From positions 620,001-684,000 of the forward strand of contig JAJKFH010003599.1 in assembly GCA_023333565.1 (NCBI GenBank): 64,000 bases of DNA. Reading direction: 5' to 3'. Below, piece by piece: positions 11,915 through 25,080 of this stretch (position 1 is the first letter of the stretch; each line of letters starts with the position of its first letter). This stretch comes from Puffinus mauretanicus. Taxonomy: Eukaryota > Chordata > Aves > Procellariiformes > Procellariidae. The notes beneath the pieces are model-generated. The model worked only from the letters and a program-made list of their open reading frames with translations, was not told the DNA's origin and did no database searches. Made by a program: the position numbers and the translations under genes.

Positions 11915-13262
11915 CTGTTTTGTTTTTTTAATTCTGTCGTTGGCATCGGAATGACAGCAGGAGAGAACTCATGTTTCCTACTTTTTGTTTTACTGCAGTA
12001 TAATTTTTAATGCTGCTGACAGACTTGGATGCTGAAATTCAACCTCTGGTTATTCACAGAGCAGATATAACAGACAGCTGCAGTTGCATTTTCTTGAGAC
12101 TGTTCCACAAGTAAGACTTCTCCCCGATCTTTGGGGACCACTTACTTGGGAAAGTGGAGAACTTGATGTGAGTATTTATTCAATCCTTGGACTCTTTTCT
12201 AAGGTTATGCAAAATATCGTGGCAGCATTGTCATAGCAACGACCACTCATTTGAAACTGAACACTGACCACCACTTTTGCATACAGCAGCTTTTTCTTTC
12301 AAACATGTACAGATTGGAGCTAGTGACCTGTGGGTAGAAATGCTTTGTATGCCAGTATTGATGTGCTTAGCTAAAAGCTAATTTTATTAGAATATAATTG
12401 GCGGCGGCAGTGTAGGGAGGTAATTTCATGCTTAATTTTGACAGTTAAGTTGGGTGCCTATGTCTCTCAAGTGAGGGGGGGAGTTGGGCTCATAAATTTA
12501 GTTTGCTGAATTCTAACGAAGAAGTCAAAAGTAGACTAATCCTTCTAAATATGTGCACTGGACAAGTCTCAAGTGCTTGTGAGTGAAGAGACAACATAAA
12601 GAGGTCACTGAGTACCTTCCTATCAACACTTTTACTCCTTCGCAGTCAGTAAATGTGCAGTCGCTTTGGCTGTAAGCTCTTGAGGACTGGGAGGCCTTTA
12701 AACATTTATATAGATATTGGCATATTTTTATACACTTTAGGCCATATTATTGCACTTCTATTTAAGTGCAGCATCTTAGTCGGAATCTGGTCCTAAATAG
12801 ATAGTGAAGTGGTATATATGCTTATGATACTATGAGAATATTTAATTTATTTAATAAAAGAATGTAATTGAACAAATTTGACCAGTATTTATGGTTTTAA
12901 GAGCTCTTGGAGAATAATCGGTGGAGACAGGAGAAATTAAGGGTTTACAGTAATCCTGTTCCCTCTTGAGTCCTTTCATTAGAATCCATACTAGTGGATT
13001 GTAAGTAACCCTGTATCTATTTAAGGTCTTAATGATTCATTCTGAACATATAAAATAAAACTTCCATTTATGTAGACAGCTGTGTAATTTCTGAAACTTT
13101 TGAGGTTTGGAATTGTCCTGCAACGTGGTTAATTCCCATGTGGTGCATATTTCTATTCCTTTTCTTGTGAATGAGTATGTTTTGGTTCCTCCTTAAAATT
13201 TACAGGAACAGGAAGCAACAATGCTATTACTACTCTGGGCCTGGATTTTTGTTTTTTTCCAG

Positions 13263-13283
13263 GCAGAGCTCCTAGCCCTGAGA
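13263..13283 (+). other. Microexon-like 21-nt segment
   Basis: The segment is bounded on the left by a polypyrimidine run ending TTTTTTTCCAG (to 13262) and on the right by a GTGAGTA donor (13284-13290). It is exactly seven codons and is open in the frame AELLALR, with the frame also open on both sides. Neuronal microexons have this size. No host gene or flanking exon was recognised, so this remains a pattern match. Confidence 0.2.
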
Positions 13284-16064
13284 GTGAGTATGTTACTTGG
13301 CAATTTGAAAAGCTTTACCTTCTTGAAAAAGAAGTTACTTGCAGCACCGTATAAGGGCATGAGTTCTTTCTTGTTGAGCAACAAGTTTTTGCTAGTAGGG
13401 ACTGTTATTTCTATCTCCTGGAACATTCAAGTTTAACAACTTTATACTTTTTCCACAGCACTTCCGTGTACAGAGAGAAATTTTCAGATTAGGAGCAGCC
13501 TAATTTAGGGAGCAAACTGCATCTGTAACAGAATAGGAAGCAGGTCAAACAGCAGGAGTATTTTATCACCACCTCTGTAAAACAAAACAGTCAAGCTGGG
13601 ATGGAGTTTCAAAGGTTGGTTTCTATGCTGTGTTAGGTTTTAATTAGTGAAAGAACCTAGTGACTTACATTGTCACTGGTTTATGACTGGTAATGTTTTC
13701 TATACTAAAACTGTGTAGATACATTTTATGTTAGACTGCCACTTCAATTCTAATTCAGTGTTTAGTTTTTCAGGTTTTACTTTCTTTATTTTAAAAATAT
13801 ACTTCAGCCAGTATCAATAATAAAAATGCCTTGATAATTAAAGTTTTCCATCTGAATTGATTCCATCAATCTGATAAAAAGAATAGATTAAAGGTTTTGA
13901 TTACTTAAATGCCACTCCAGCCTATAATACAGCAGCTGTTTAGCAACAGCCCAGCAACTGTATTTCATTTTAGGGAGGTTCTGAAGTCCTTCCTTCTCTC
14001 CTTCTCCACCCTTGTAATATTTCTTCTTTGCCCTAAACTCAAAAGATTTAAAAAAATATATTAAAAAAATCCCCCTGAATCATTCTTTGCTGGACTATCT
14101 CCACAGTTCTGGTTTTCCCCATTTAAAAATCTGACTAAGGACCATATCATACTGTCCATTGCAACGAACATTAATAACTTGGTAAAGACCCTGGCTATTA
14201 GTTTGTGTGGAAAAAGGAAGAAAATAGCAACCTATGGAGCATTCTTCCTTACCTAGTAGAAGTTTTATTATACACACTTTCCCAGAGTAGGGAATCCTGT
14301 GTGATTTTGGAAGAAAGTAGATTGCTGCCTGCAACACAAGGAACAGTATTTGTCAGCTGTCTTAATTTTATTACATGTTATATAATGCCTGATGTAGTTA
14401 CCTGTACTCAAAGGTCCAGCTGTGCTGATTCAGGTTATTACATCAGGACCCCCTGAATTCACTTTTAAAAGAAACTCCTAACTGTCACAAGAGCAAGGAA
14501 ATACCTTGGCAGTATGTCTCGTAAACACCCCAACAAACAGAAGCAAATTCATTCTTGCAACTGATTATTAAAAATGGCAGCCTCAACCAAAACTCTGTGA
14601 TAGTTGAGTGTTTGGGGCTGCCTGGGACTGTTTGTTCTGAAGAAATTAAACCCAACATAGAGGTTAGGATGGGAACTTAGGGACTTTAAAAGTCAAGTGG
14701 CCACAGAGTCCGCATTTCCTAAACAAGGTATCTTACAGGGCAGAAATTCTGTGGTGCACAGCATATCCTAAGCCACAGTTTGGGTCTCAAACTCCGATCT
14801 CAGCATGGCTGGCTCACGAAGCTCAGTCTGCAGAAACATGCTAAGCAACGACTTATATGCTTTATAGCTCTGCATGTCTAGTTTACGGTGGTTTGCAAAA
14901 TGGCGTGCATTAGCAGGAATACCCTAAATAAAGTAGTTTTGTAGCAATGCAATATATTTTTGGAAGTTGTCTTGCCCTTTTATATAGCTGCAGCCTCTTG
15001 CCCTCCCTCTCTCTCCATTAAGAGGAGATATCATAAGGTTTGTTGGTTTTTACTTACTCACTTTTTTAACATACTTTTTATTTTAACGTTAACAAGGGTT
15101 TTTCCTGCTGGAATGTGATTCAACAGAGCAGTCAACTATTTCTTTAGCTTTAAAGTTGTTAAAATGGACTCTGGGTTAAAAAGAACTGGTTCCCAGCCTG
15201 TCTCTATAAACAATTGCTTCAGGCTAAAACCTGAGTTTCCTTTCTTGAAGCAGCCTGGGGGATCCTTGTTGTGGCCAGACGTATTACATGATTATCTAAT
15301 GAGAACTCGCCCTCCTCCCTTCTCAGTCGAGTTCAGTGCTTCCTGGTCTTAAGACTTTCAGTACTCAGTACTGTACCACAGGCTGTCATGTTTTGGGAGT
15401 GACTGTGTTCCACTAAAATGATACGGGGATCCCATTTTGCTGTCACAGGGGTGAGTGGTTGCAGAGTGGTGCTCCTGTCAAATATCCTCTTAATGATATA
15501 AATAAAATGAAGTCCCTGGTAGAGCCATGAGCCATTTTGTCTTGCCTTTCATTTGTAGTCTGGTTGCTACTAAATATTAAATATTTGGTGAAATGTCCTA
15601 ATAGAAAACATTGCTTTTTAATTTAAACAACTTCCCCCGCCCCGCAAAGTTCACCAGTAGCTGTTTTTATTTTGATATACACATTGGGTCAAGCAAAGTG
15701 CTGCTTGAAGTGCTTGTTAAAGTGTCTATGATATCAGCAAATGACCTAAGTGTAACTTTGGGAAGTTTTTTGCATGATTTCCAGGAGCTGCAGGGCAACT
15801 GAAGTAATAAGTGATGATGACTCATAAAGAATAAAAGGAGCTGAAGTGGGAATTTACAGGAAAGAGTGTAAGCTATGGCTTTTCCCCTTTGTGATTTCAG
15901 GGCTATTTTTATTAGAGGCAAGGGAACTTTTGCATGCCTAGAGAGAAGGTGAAATGATCAGGGAAATAGATATTCTTAGAGAACAAGGTAGGTGCATGGA
16001 CTAAGGTACAAATAATCCCCAAATTTTGGTGCAGAAAGAACCAGGAACTAGCCCTTTTTTATCC

Positions 16065-16088
16065 GCTGCCCCCCTCCCCCTCCCCCCA
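16065..16088 (+). repeat. C/T-rich tract
   Basis: A short run of CCCCCCTCCCCCTCCCCCC type, adjoining CAGTAATGG. Simple sequence; it also resembles a polypyrimidine-AG signal but no following exon is supported. Confidence 0.75.
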
Positions 16089-17610
16089 GTAATGGAATCT
16101 GCTGAGGTTAAGGTGCATCCATACTACCTTCAGAGTCTCAACAGTTGAAGTTCTTGTGTAGTTCGCAACCGAATTCTTCAAATCAGAGCTACTGAAGGAG
16201 TTCATTGCTGTCGTCAGTATGACTGGACTGTGAAAGCCCCTATCTGTCTGTATAGTTTACTGTAACTGGGGTGAAGGATGCAAAAGCGTTATGACCAGTG
16301 TCTTCCCGAGCCCTGTGTTACACATAGAGAAAGGCTTGCATATGCAGAAGCTATTCTTGAAATTAGGGTAAAAAAAGACATTGCTGCTTTCAATAAAACA
16401 AACAGAAAAATAACCAAAGCAAGCTAGATGTAATTTCTCATTAATCCAACATCCCTTCCCTTCCAATGTCTGCCAGGTTTTCAGAAAGCTCTTTTTGAGA
16501 TGGACAGAACTGCTCTATATAGCTGGCTGGAATCAAGATTTGTGCTTGTGTATCTGTGAAGGCCTAGCAGCCAAGAAAGATTTGATCATTTGAAAGACCA
16601 AAAAGAAAAAACTTATTTTAAGGAACCTCATAAGATAAATTCTTGTGTTACAAAAGCTTTCTTCCTAGTCCTCACTGTGAATACAGCAAGGAAACACCTA
16701 CCTACAGCTGCCCTGTGTGTAGCCTGTGTTAGTATAACTCATCCACACCCACAAAGGCATACAAAACTATTTCCAAGGGTTTTGCTTTGTGCTGGCATAG
16801 CGCCATCCAGAAGTAACAGCCAAAAGAAAAAATTCATTTCAGTGACATTCATGCCCTAAGCCAGAAACAAAGTAGAAAGATAGGCTTCTTTCTTTCACGC
16901 TTGCCAAGTTAGAGGCGGTGCCAATATAAACCATCACTGAGGCTCTGAAATGGTGCAAGTCCATGTCACTACTTCAAATTCAGTGATGCAACCTGAGTTT
17001 ACATTAACTAACTTACTTTTAAGGATTCAACCAATTTAAAGTCTTTGGACAATGAGAATTATCTGAAAACATTCCTACTGGTTTATTTTTCTCATTTACA
17101 TGTGTTTGCTACCTGCATTTCATTCTAAGCAGACAGGCCTGGTTTGCTTCTGTTTGCTCTGGAAATGTGCATTAAGAACCATTGTTAGAATCGGCGCTCT
17201 GATCTAAGGCTATAATGAAACAAGTTGCACTCCCCCTTGGAAATTGGAGAGGAAAATATTGATATATACATACAAAATATACTAAAACAGCTGATGTTAA
17301 CCTTTTAAGGTGAAATAAAAAGCTATTAACCTGAGAAGCAACAGATCGTTTCTATGTCTTCTTTGGGGAGAATGTACTGTTCTGTATCTTGGTTCTATAT
17401 AAACTGCTCAGACTTTTAAAGTTGTGTTGTCAGTCATCCAACCGACCATTCATTGTATCATGTGTTCCCCCAAAAATAGATTAAGTACACAAGACCAGAC
17501 AGGTAAATAATGCTAACATGTCAAATTAAATTGTAAATACATATTTTTTTGGCTGTTTTCTATGCACTTTGTGAGCTCTGCTGTACTTCAGTGAGAGGAA
17601 TGCCTTTCAG

Positions 17611-17634
17611 CCTGGACTGGAAGACCAGTCCAGG
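17611..17634. repeat. Perfect 10-bp hairpin with 4-base loop
   Basis: CCTGGACTGG (17611-17620), loop AAGA, CCAGTCCAGG (17625-17634). All ten pairs match and six are G-C, so the stem is unusually stable for this AT-leaning region. Too short for a microRNA precursor. Confidence 0.8.
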
Positions 17635-18527
17635 TCTACCTGTTGCAGCATCTTCTTTTGTTACAATACCTTGTGGACACCAGAAGGAATTGCAGATTCG
17701 TAAAACTTAGGTAATAGAAAAATTCCTTCTCTTAGTATTTTTCTTCTTTTTTTTCCTCCTTTTTTGTCATACAATCTTAAAACGAAGGTCACACTTTTCT
17801 GGCCTTTGGCAGATTGCAAGGTATTCTGGGCAATTGGATACGGAGAGCATACTGGAACATTTCATATTATGCATATTATACACGGTTTGAAATGATAATT
17901 TCATACCTATAGTATGCTGCGGGCTCAAAAGTAGCCTGTGCCTCAGGTACTGTGTTTTATGCCTTTGCTTTTTTTATTACTTCCTTGTAAAGCTTCAAAA
18001 GGGAAATGAAATTTTACTATACAGAAGGAACGCTGCTTACCTCCAGTTGTTGGGGTCTGTATTTTTCACTGAAACCAAAGGCAGGAGTCTTACTGACTTG
18101 AAGAAAGGGGCTTTAATTTATCCTGGCTTGTTTACCAGTAAAGAAATGTGAAAGAAATGCATGTCCTTGTATCTGAAGGGAAGGTGAAAAACAGCTAATG
18201 TGAGGAATACAAAAATCAGTTGGGCCAGAGTAATTTGAGACTGTATCTCAGTTGGAAACTCTGACCACCTCAACTTCCAGATCTAGAAGAACAATAAACA
18301 ATTTGGCTGCAGTCTAAGAGCCAGGTGCACACAAACTCCCCCAAGCCAGCCAATCTTCCCATGACCTGACAAAAGAGAAATGCATGCACGTAACCAAATA
18401 AAAGCCATAACTTTTAGCCAAGTTCTTGACCTGAATGATGAGTGGATCAGGACCCAAGAGTTTATATGTGTATAGCTTATATGCAACGTAAATAAATACC
18501 ATAGTCAGAGGTCATAGGGTCAGATTT

Positions 18528-18620
18528 TGAAAGGTCCTTGATACGATTTGTCAACTGTGTTCATTCACCTAACTCCCGTGGAAATTAATGCACAGATACC
18601 CCTGAGAATCTGGACATAGA
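18528..18620. mobile_element. Ancient repeat relic (CCTAACTCCCGTGGAAATTA type)
   Basis: ACCTAACTCCCGTGGAAATT at 18568-18587, then GATACCCCTGAGAATCTGGA at 18595-18614, match in order a sauropsid repeat recalled as 'cctaactcccattgaaatcaatgg' and 'agatacctttgaggatctgg'. Upstream AAAGGTCCTTGATA may belong to it. Recognition is by eye; no family name is offered. Confidence 0.4.
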
Positions 18621-20304
18621 TTCTCACCCTCACCTTTAAACACCAAAGAACTAAGATTTATGGTAGCACGCAGTAGGGGAATTTGGTTGGGAATGCTGAT
18701 GTAAGGCAAACAGTTGCAGATCAGGAAAAGTAACACTGGCATTCATTAACATAACATAGTAACAAAAAACATTAGGCAGATTTCAGAAAGGAATGAGAAA
18801 ATATTTGAATTCATACACTGAGAAATTTCAAGTAGAACAGTTCACAATGAAAACTATTAAATGTACCAAACCAGTAAGTTCTATTACTGCGGACATGGAA
18901 TAGAAAATGCTATGTTCATTTTCCAAGGGGAGCACTAAGAGAGAAAAATTTGACATTCATATCTATTGATCTAAATTTAGCTTTTAGGAGTCATTGTGTC
19001 CTCTGCACCTCTCTGTTCATCTCCAGGTTAAATTTATTTTGCCTGCCAATAAAAAATGTATAGAAATACTGAGACAGGTGATGATTACGGAACATAAACT
19101 CAGCACCTTTATGCAGCAAGGAGAGTAGTCAAAGAAGGGTATACAAACCTCAAATAGTTTAGTTCATCATGCAGTTTGATTGGATGCTAGAAAAATATGA
19201 AACCTCCTAGAAATCAATTAGTATATAGTATGTTAGAAGCAGTATAAAACAAATGTACCAAAACTTCATTATTCAGCATGGAAAGCTATGTTAGATAGTA
19301 GAACACCTCTATAGAAAGATCATCACGGCATTTCAGGGAAAATTTATTTTTGAATCTGTGTCATTAAAACTGAAAGAATTCAGTATATCCTTTCTAAATA
19401 CACACAAGGTAGAGGAGTTCACCAAAAACACAGAGGAATGGATTTTCTCACCTTTTTAACATGTGTTTAAGATTCAGATTACTGTAAGGCAAGGAGAAAT
19501 ATTTCTCTGTTAAGCAGGATTAATGTTAGTTTTGTTTCAAACAATCCTTTTACTAACGACTATATGGAGGAAACTTAGGTAAACCGGTTGTTTTGCTCTG
19601 GAGACGAATACTTCCGTTTTCTGCACGTGGCACAATTTTAAGAAGTCTGTGCAGACAACATTGGCAACACTGGGCCTCAACAAAAAAGTAAACTAGTATG
19701 TCTGTGATTTATGTAAGGCTTACTCAAAAAAAATTCATCTCTCTCTTGACACAGCCAAAGCTACCTGCTTTTTCTGTGCATAGCTGTTCACTTTTTGGCT
19801 AACTGCATTAAAGACAAAAGCCAGGAAATTTTTAAAAAGTATTGTATTCATTCTCCAAGTACTCATTAAATCACTAAGGAGAATGAAACTGCAGATGCCT
19901 TTGTTCATTATTATACAAAAGCTTTACAAATTAGAATCAGCTCTAGACCCTTATGCCATTCCTAACTTCCTTGATATTCTTCTCTGGAAAAAAAAATTAC
20001 AAAAAATTTGACTTTTCTATCACAATAATGTAGGCAACTAAACCACTAATATCCAGAAAGTGTGAGGTCCAAATGGCTTCAGAAAAGAATTTTACATCTG
20101 ATTGAGAGTACTTTTGTGCTTACAAAGCAGAATGACTTCTAAATGGCAACGCTTATTTCTTCTTCAGTGGAAGACGTGTACACCTTAATTACTGAAGTGG
20201 CTCGTGCTCCCATCTCTCTTGGTTTGGTTTCTTTGATAATATTGATGCTGTATTTTTCCGAGTCCTACATCTTGTTTAATAATTTGTAAAAACATCCAAA
20301 GTTC

Positions 20305-20360
20305 AACATCAGTGAATGAAGCCTCTATAATCAACCTGTCAGCTGAGGATCTGGCCTCTC
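20305..20360. mobile_element. Ancient palindromic-repeat relic (CAGCTGAGGATCTGGCC end)
   Basis: CAGCTGAGGATCTGGCC at 20340-20356 is the characteristic terminus of the sauropsid palindromic repeat whose other end is seen at 49.17 kb. The preceding ACATCAGTGAATGAAGCC fits the degenerate centre. A short relic with undefined ends. Confidence 0.4.
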
Positions 20361-20999
20361 CTTTTCAAACCAGAAGGAGTATCTACCCTATCACAGCATA
20401 TTTCTGTAGATACTCTGCCAGCTTGTTACAAGCACCGCAGCTTTGCTGTTTTAAAACTGAAAGTTGCCTGGAGGTCATGCAACAAGAGAGCCCACCACTG
20501 TGGCCTGAATAATGACTTTCCTCTGGGGCCACTGCAGAAGACAGAGAAATAGTCAGATGCAGTCTTTTTGCCCCTTTTGCTCTGGGTTGCTGTTCTGGAA
20601 GGTGTATGCTAGGCAAGGTACAAAGGCAAGGTAATTAGTGTGCAAACCGTTTTAGGTAGTGCAATAGAGTAACAACAAAGTTATCCTATAGGTTCTGGCC
20701 AGAAGGCCGAAAGGAAGGCTTTCAGAGAAGGCTGAACTAGAGAATTTCTTGAAGTCCCTCCTCCTAGCCATACATTCCCATCGTCTCTTATAATTGAAAT
20801 AGTTCAGAAGCAGCATGAGTGCTTGTCAAATTCATGCAAATATTAATTATTCTCTTGGGAGAAAATCTAAACTAAGGTTCATCAGTGCAGAGCATGTAAC
20901 CGAATTTTACATTTTGGAGGTATAGATCACCCCATGGGTCCATCTCTTGCTGATGTAATTCTGGTGAAGGCGTATTCAAACTACCATCTGCCTTTTCAG

Positions 21000-21011
21000 G
21001 TACTTCAGCAG
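21000..21011 (+). other. Microexon-like 12-nt segment or exon end
   Basis: CCTTTTCAG (to 20999) is followed by 12 bases ending CAG and a perfect GTAAGT donor at 21012-21017. One frame is also open from about 20870 to the donor, so the donor could instead end a longer exon of about 140 bases. No recognisable peptide. Confidence 0.15.
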
Positions 21012-22606
21012 GTAAGTGGATTTTAATATGTTTGATGATATACTACCCACATCAGAAGAACTGCAAAACACTTAAACAGGACCACTATATTGAGGTTAGA
21101 GTCATTATTTTTTGCACAATTAGCCTAGAATGCACCACGTTTGCAGTAATCTGCCACTTACTCTTGTTTTCCTCAGTTGAATCTACCCCGTGCTCAAGCT
21201 TAGTAATTTATGTAAATAGATTGGTATTGCATTTCTACAGAATAGCTATTTGATCTTTCAGAATTTTTTCTCATTACTAACTTAAGTGAAATACTTTTCC
21301 TAATAACATCATAATTGTGTCTCACTGTTTCATTTTTCTTTAAGTAAATCTCTAGTTCTGCACTATACGAATGCCAAGAATATTCCAAGTCTCAGAAAAG
21401 CAAATCTAAATAACATTAGCATCAAGAAAAGTAATTCTGATTGCTATCTTCTTTGTCTGTTATTACTAGACAGAGAAAAATCATTGATGACAATTTTGCC
21501 TTTAAGGGTAGCTTATTCACCATAGACAAAGTTCAGGCTCAATGCAAATTTTCCTCATGGAGTGACTAACAGAAATATGACTCTTGCGTACCTTTTTGGA
21601 GCTAATTAATTAGGACAACTCTAACCACTAATAGAAATAACTAGGGTATTTCTATTGATGGCAATAAGCAATCAACCAACCTTGAACACATCAAAGCCAA
21701 GTAGATGAGCCTATTCCACAAGGTCTCTTGGCTCCACCCTTCTTAAATGAAATCTGCTGGGTCTGGGTCATCTGACCTTTGCCATGTAGGAAGCTATATA
21801 GGAAATGTGAGAATGTGGGGATTGTTAACACCAGTGGAAGTTGAGGCTCAAGTTTCTTGTGTTGTGGGTTGCTTTCCTGCTATGGTGAGATGGACTCAGT
21901 ACTCTCTAGTAGTTTACCCTTTCCTTATGCTTTCTGTAGCTTCTGTGAAATAGTTTTAGAGACTACGTGAAGTAGTTACATTATACATGAAATGTTGGTG
22001 TCTTCCAAATGCAGCAAGACCCTGGTGGTGCCACTTCACTGTATAAACTGAGAGATTGTTGGAAGTGACTGAAGTTTGGAAGCTGACAAGTAAGTATTCG
22101 TGTGTTCTGCAGTTGTTGTTGGGGAATACAGGCTTCCTTCACCTTATCTATTTTCAGTGAAATTACTTAGATTGATTCTGAACTTGCTTTTTTTTACCTC
22201 TGAAAAAAACTCAAGTGCATATGGGTAGGCTTGATCTAGAAGAACACTGTTAAGTGTTTGTTAAGATTTAACAACAGCTTGTGTGAAAAATGTACCTTAA
22301 TGTGAATTCAATTTTTTTCCTTGTGGCTGAACCAAATATTTGGACCTGTCCTTGAGCTTGAATGCATTTTTAAAGTAATACCTTCTTATTTATACGAGAC
22401 ATGCTTATCAACTTGTGCAGCTAAATTATTGTGGGGAATGGGGAGACAAATAACATGCTGGGTTGGGGGAGGGAAGCTAAAGTGAGTGGGGAAAAATGTA
22501 CAGCAAATTCAACAATTTACAAAATGCTGTATTTTTTTCATGTCCTCTGTCATTTGTTTTCTGAACTCAGTGGTTAAGTGATTTTATTATGTCATTGAAC
22601 TAGTTG

Positions 22607-22627
22607 CCTCCAACTAGTTGTTGGAGG
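22607..22627. repeat. 8-bp inverted repeat with nested palindrome
   Basis: CCTCCAAC (22607-22614) and GTTGGAGG (22620-22627) pair perfectly. The inner ten bases CAACTAGTTG are themselves palindromic. Confidence 0.75.
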
Positions 22628-23422
22628 AAAAATATTGGGTATATTTTTATTTTCCCTGTCTTTCTCTTTGTACTTATCTACTAGTTCAGACTTACAAAGT
22701 ATGATTTTTTTGCAGCAATGCCAAGTAGGATTATCACCTTTCCTTTTTTGTTTTGGCGATTATAAAATACTCTTCTTTGAAATGATAAAGGAAGTTTAGA
22801 ACATATGGCCAAAAAAAAAGCGGCCATTTGAAGTAATACCTTGAGAAGTGATGAGACATGTCTTTTTAAAAATTTTTATCTTAGAACATCTTCATTCTTA
22901 AAGTATGTAGGATTTAAATGCTGCTTTATCACATTTCACATCCCTTGCTAATTCTGGAATATGCTAGTTTTAAGTGATAAATCTTGAATTTATTTTCAAA
23001 AACTTATTTCAAAATTTTAACAAAAAGTAATTGGTGCTGAAGGGGAAAAAAGACACTATCGCTTTTGTTGATGCTTTTGGCATTTTTAATTTTTTTTAGT
23101 AGAAGGTAGAAGAGAGAGCATGCTAGAGTGTTTCCTTCTTAGTTTGTAAGTATCAGTGTGAACTTCTCGGACCATAACAGTTATTTCATTAGCAGTCAAA
23201 CTAGTTTCATTGTCTTTATAAGCTGTTTTCAAAGATTTGGGGGTGGGGGGGGATTCAAAACACTTAAATATCTTAAATGCCAGCAAGGATCTCACCAACT
23301 GCAATTTCAGCTGTGAGTGGCAATGCTTCTGGAACACTAGATAACTTTTATCTAGCTGCTTAATTTTAGTTTTGATGGAAGATCCAGCCTATGTTCATGT
23401 TACTTTCTGTTTGTATAACATT

Positions 23423-23435
23423 AAAAAAAAAAAAA
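23423..23435 (+). repeat. Poly-A tract of 13
   Basis: Thirteen A followed shortly by AAAAAACCCCAACAAAC. No retrocopy recognised upstream. Confidence 0.8.
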
Positions 23436-24284
23436 GTTGCCATTAAAAAACCCCAACAAACTAAAGATAATAACTGCAGTGATCTAAATATTACTGATTT
23501 CCAAGGGGTTTCAAAAGAAAGAAAGGATTTGTCACTGTATGAATGAATATAGACTTGAGGGAAAATATAGCGTTTTTGTTATATCAGACTGTGACAATGC
23601 ATATTGGTTAGCGTTAATATTGGTGTTTAACATAATTTTAAAGGTAATAATCAGTGTCTTCCGTGTTTAGCTTGAACTATTATGTCAATGTGTATTCAAG
23701 ACATTGAAGGGTTTCTTTTTTAAATGCCTTTACTTTGTAGATTATTCAGCCTCAAGGAATGCTCATGCATAAAGAATTTGTGGTTAATTTCTAAAGTAGT
23801 GCTTAGGAATTATTGTGTATATGCAAATCCTTGCAAGTAGAAATGAATTTGTTCTTGTTTAATTTTGTTTAATTTTATTTTCTTTGGGATATACTTCAGT
23901 AATAAGTTCCTGTGAGTCTGTATGTGTGTGGCCTTAGCTAAAAGATTTACTGTTCTTGATAAGCCTTGTCTGAAGAGTCTTGTCTTGTGTCAGACAGAAG
24001 GAGAGGAAGGAGTCTTGGCAGAAAGGTGGCATTTAAGGGGATACCTTTTGTTTCTTTGCAGAAAAATAAAACTGAGCTAGTAGTATCAGTACAAATAAAT
24101 ATTTCATAAGTGACTTGGTAGCAACGTATACACAAAGGAAGCTATAGGCAGAGGCTTGTCTTGCTTGCCCAAGGCTAATGCTGCTAGAGCAATACAAGCT
24201 TATGCACTGGGATAACTACAGACTTGTGTAGGTTCTGGAAGTGGGTGGATTTGCTTCTGTTGCATCTACACAATGTGTTGAGCA

Positions 24285-24335
24285 TGGAGTTTAGTTTCCG
24301 TATCTGTAATATGGGAATAATCATCCTCCCCATTG
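24285..24335 (+). mobile_element. Probable MIR-like SINE fragment
   Basis: A short stretch containing TTAGTTTCCGTATCTGTAAT then ATGGGAATAATCATCCTCCC matches the most conserved part of MIR ('tcagtttcctcatctgtaaaatggggataataataccta') in order and spacing. Only about 50 bases are recognisable and the ends are undefined. Confidence 0.5.
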
Positions 24336-25033
24336 CGAATGCACTTCTTATCATAAATAGCTGCTTGTTATGTTGAACACCAGCTACAACCTATTTTCAT
24401 TTGTTGTCTTTGGTATGATTGATTACAGCAGAAGCAGATCTGAGGCCCTAAGCAGAGGGAATAAATCAGGACGTGCGTCCTTTAGAATGCTTGGAAAAGC
24501 TGGCAATAGTAAATTCAAGCAGAATTGCAGACCAATAGTACACTCTGTAATATGCTATTCTGTACTTCCACCACATAGGTGCATTAGTCCCAGGATATCA
24601 CATATTTCAAAACATTAAATAGCCATAATGGGGTGATATATTCATATAATTACAGCTAGTGGCAGCAACAGAATTTGGAACCTGTTCCTGGGCATTTACA
24701 AGGGCTGTGCCTGCGGCAGCTGAATAGAACTAGCTGCCTAAGACTGCGATAGGTACATCGACTATCCTTTAAAAACACCTCCCGCAGTTTCTGCTTCCCA
24801 CCACTGCTGTTCTGTCAAAAACCACTACTCTGGTGATGTAGACAGATGCTTTCCATACTATCTTGTTTCTAGCCTGTTAAAATTCAGGTTTAGCAGTCTT
24901 TGCCTTTGAAACTGGTAGTGGTGGTAGTCTGTAGTGTTATATTGTTAATCTAAAAGTACATTTTGTGGCTTTAAATACCAGGCAACAAGATTCTCTCTAA
25001 TAGGCTTTTTTCATTTTCTTTAAAGAAAAGGAA

Positions 25034-25080
25034 GGGGGGGGTTTGAAACCAACAAACAAACACCACACACACACACACCC
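25034..25080 (+). repeat. G8, CAAA and CA microsatellite cluster
   Basis: A run of eight G (25034-25041), then AACAAACAAAC, then about seven CA units to 25078. Simple-sequence DNA with likely length polymorphism. Confidence 0.8.

Larger units (their letters stand above)
9759..18527. other. Unique non-coding DNA
   Basis: Mostly featureless apart from the exon-like segment at 10.5 kb, the microexon-like segment at 13.26 kb, C/T tracts and the 17.61 kb hairpin. Open frames of up to about 90 codons elsewhere show no domain. Confidence 0.55.
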
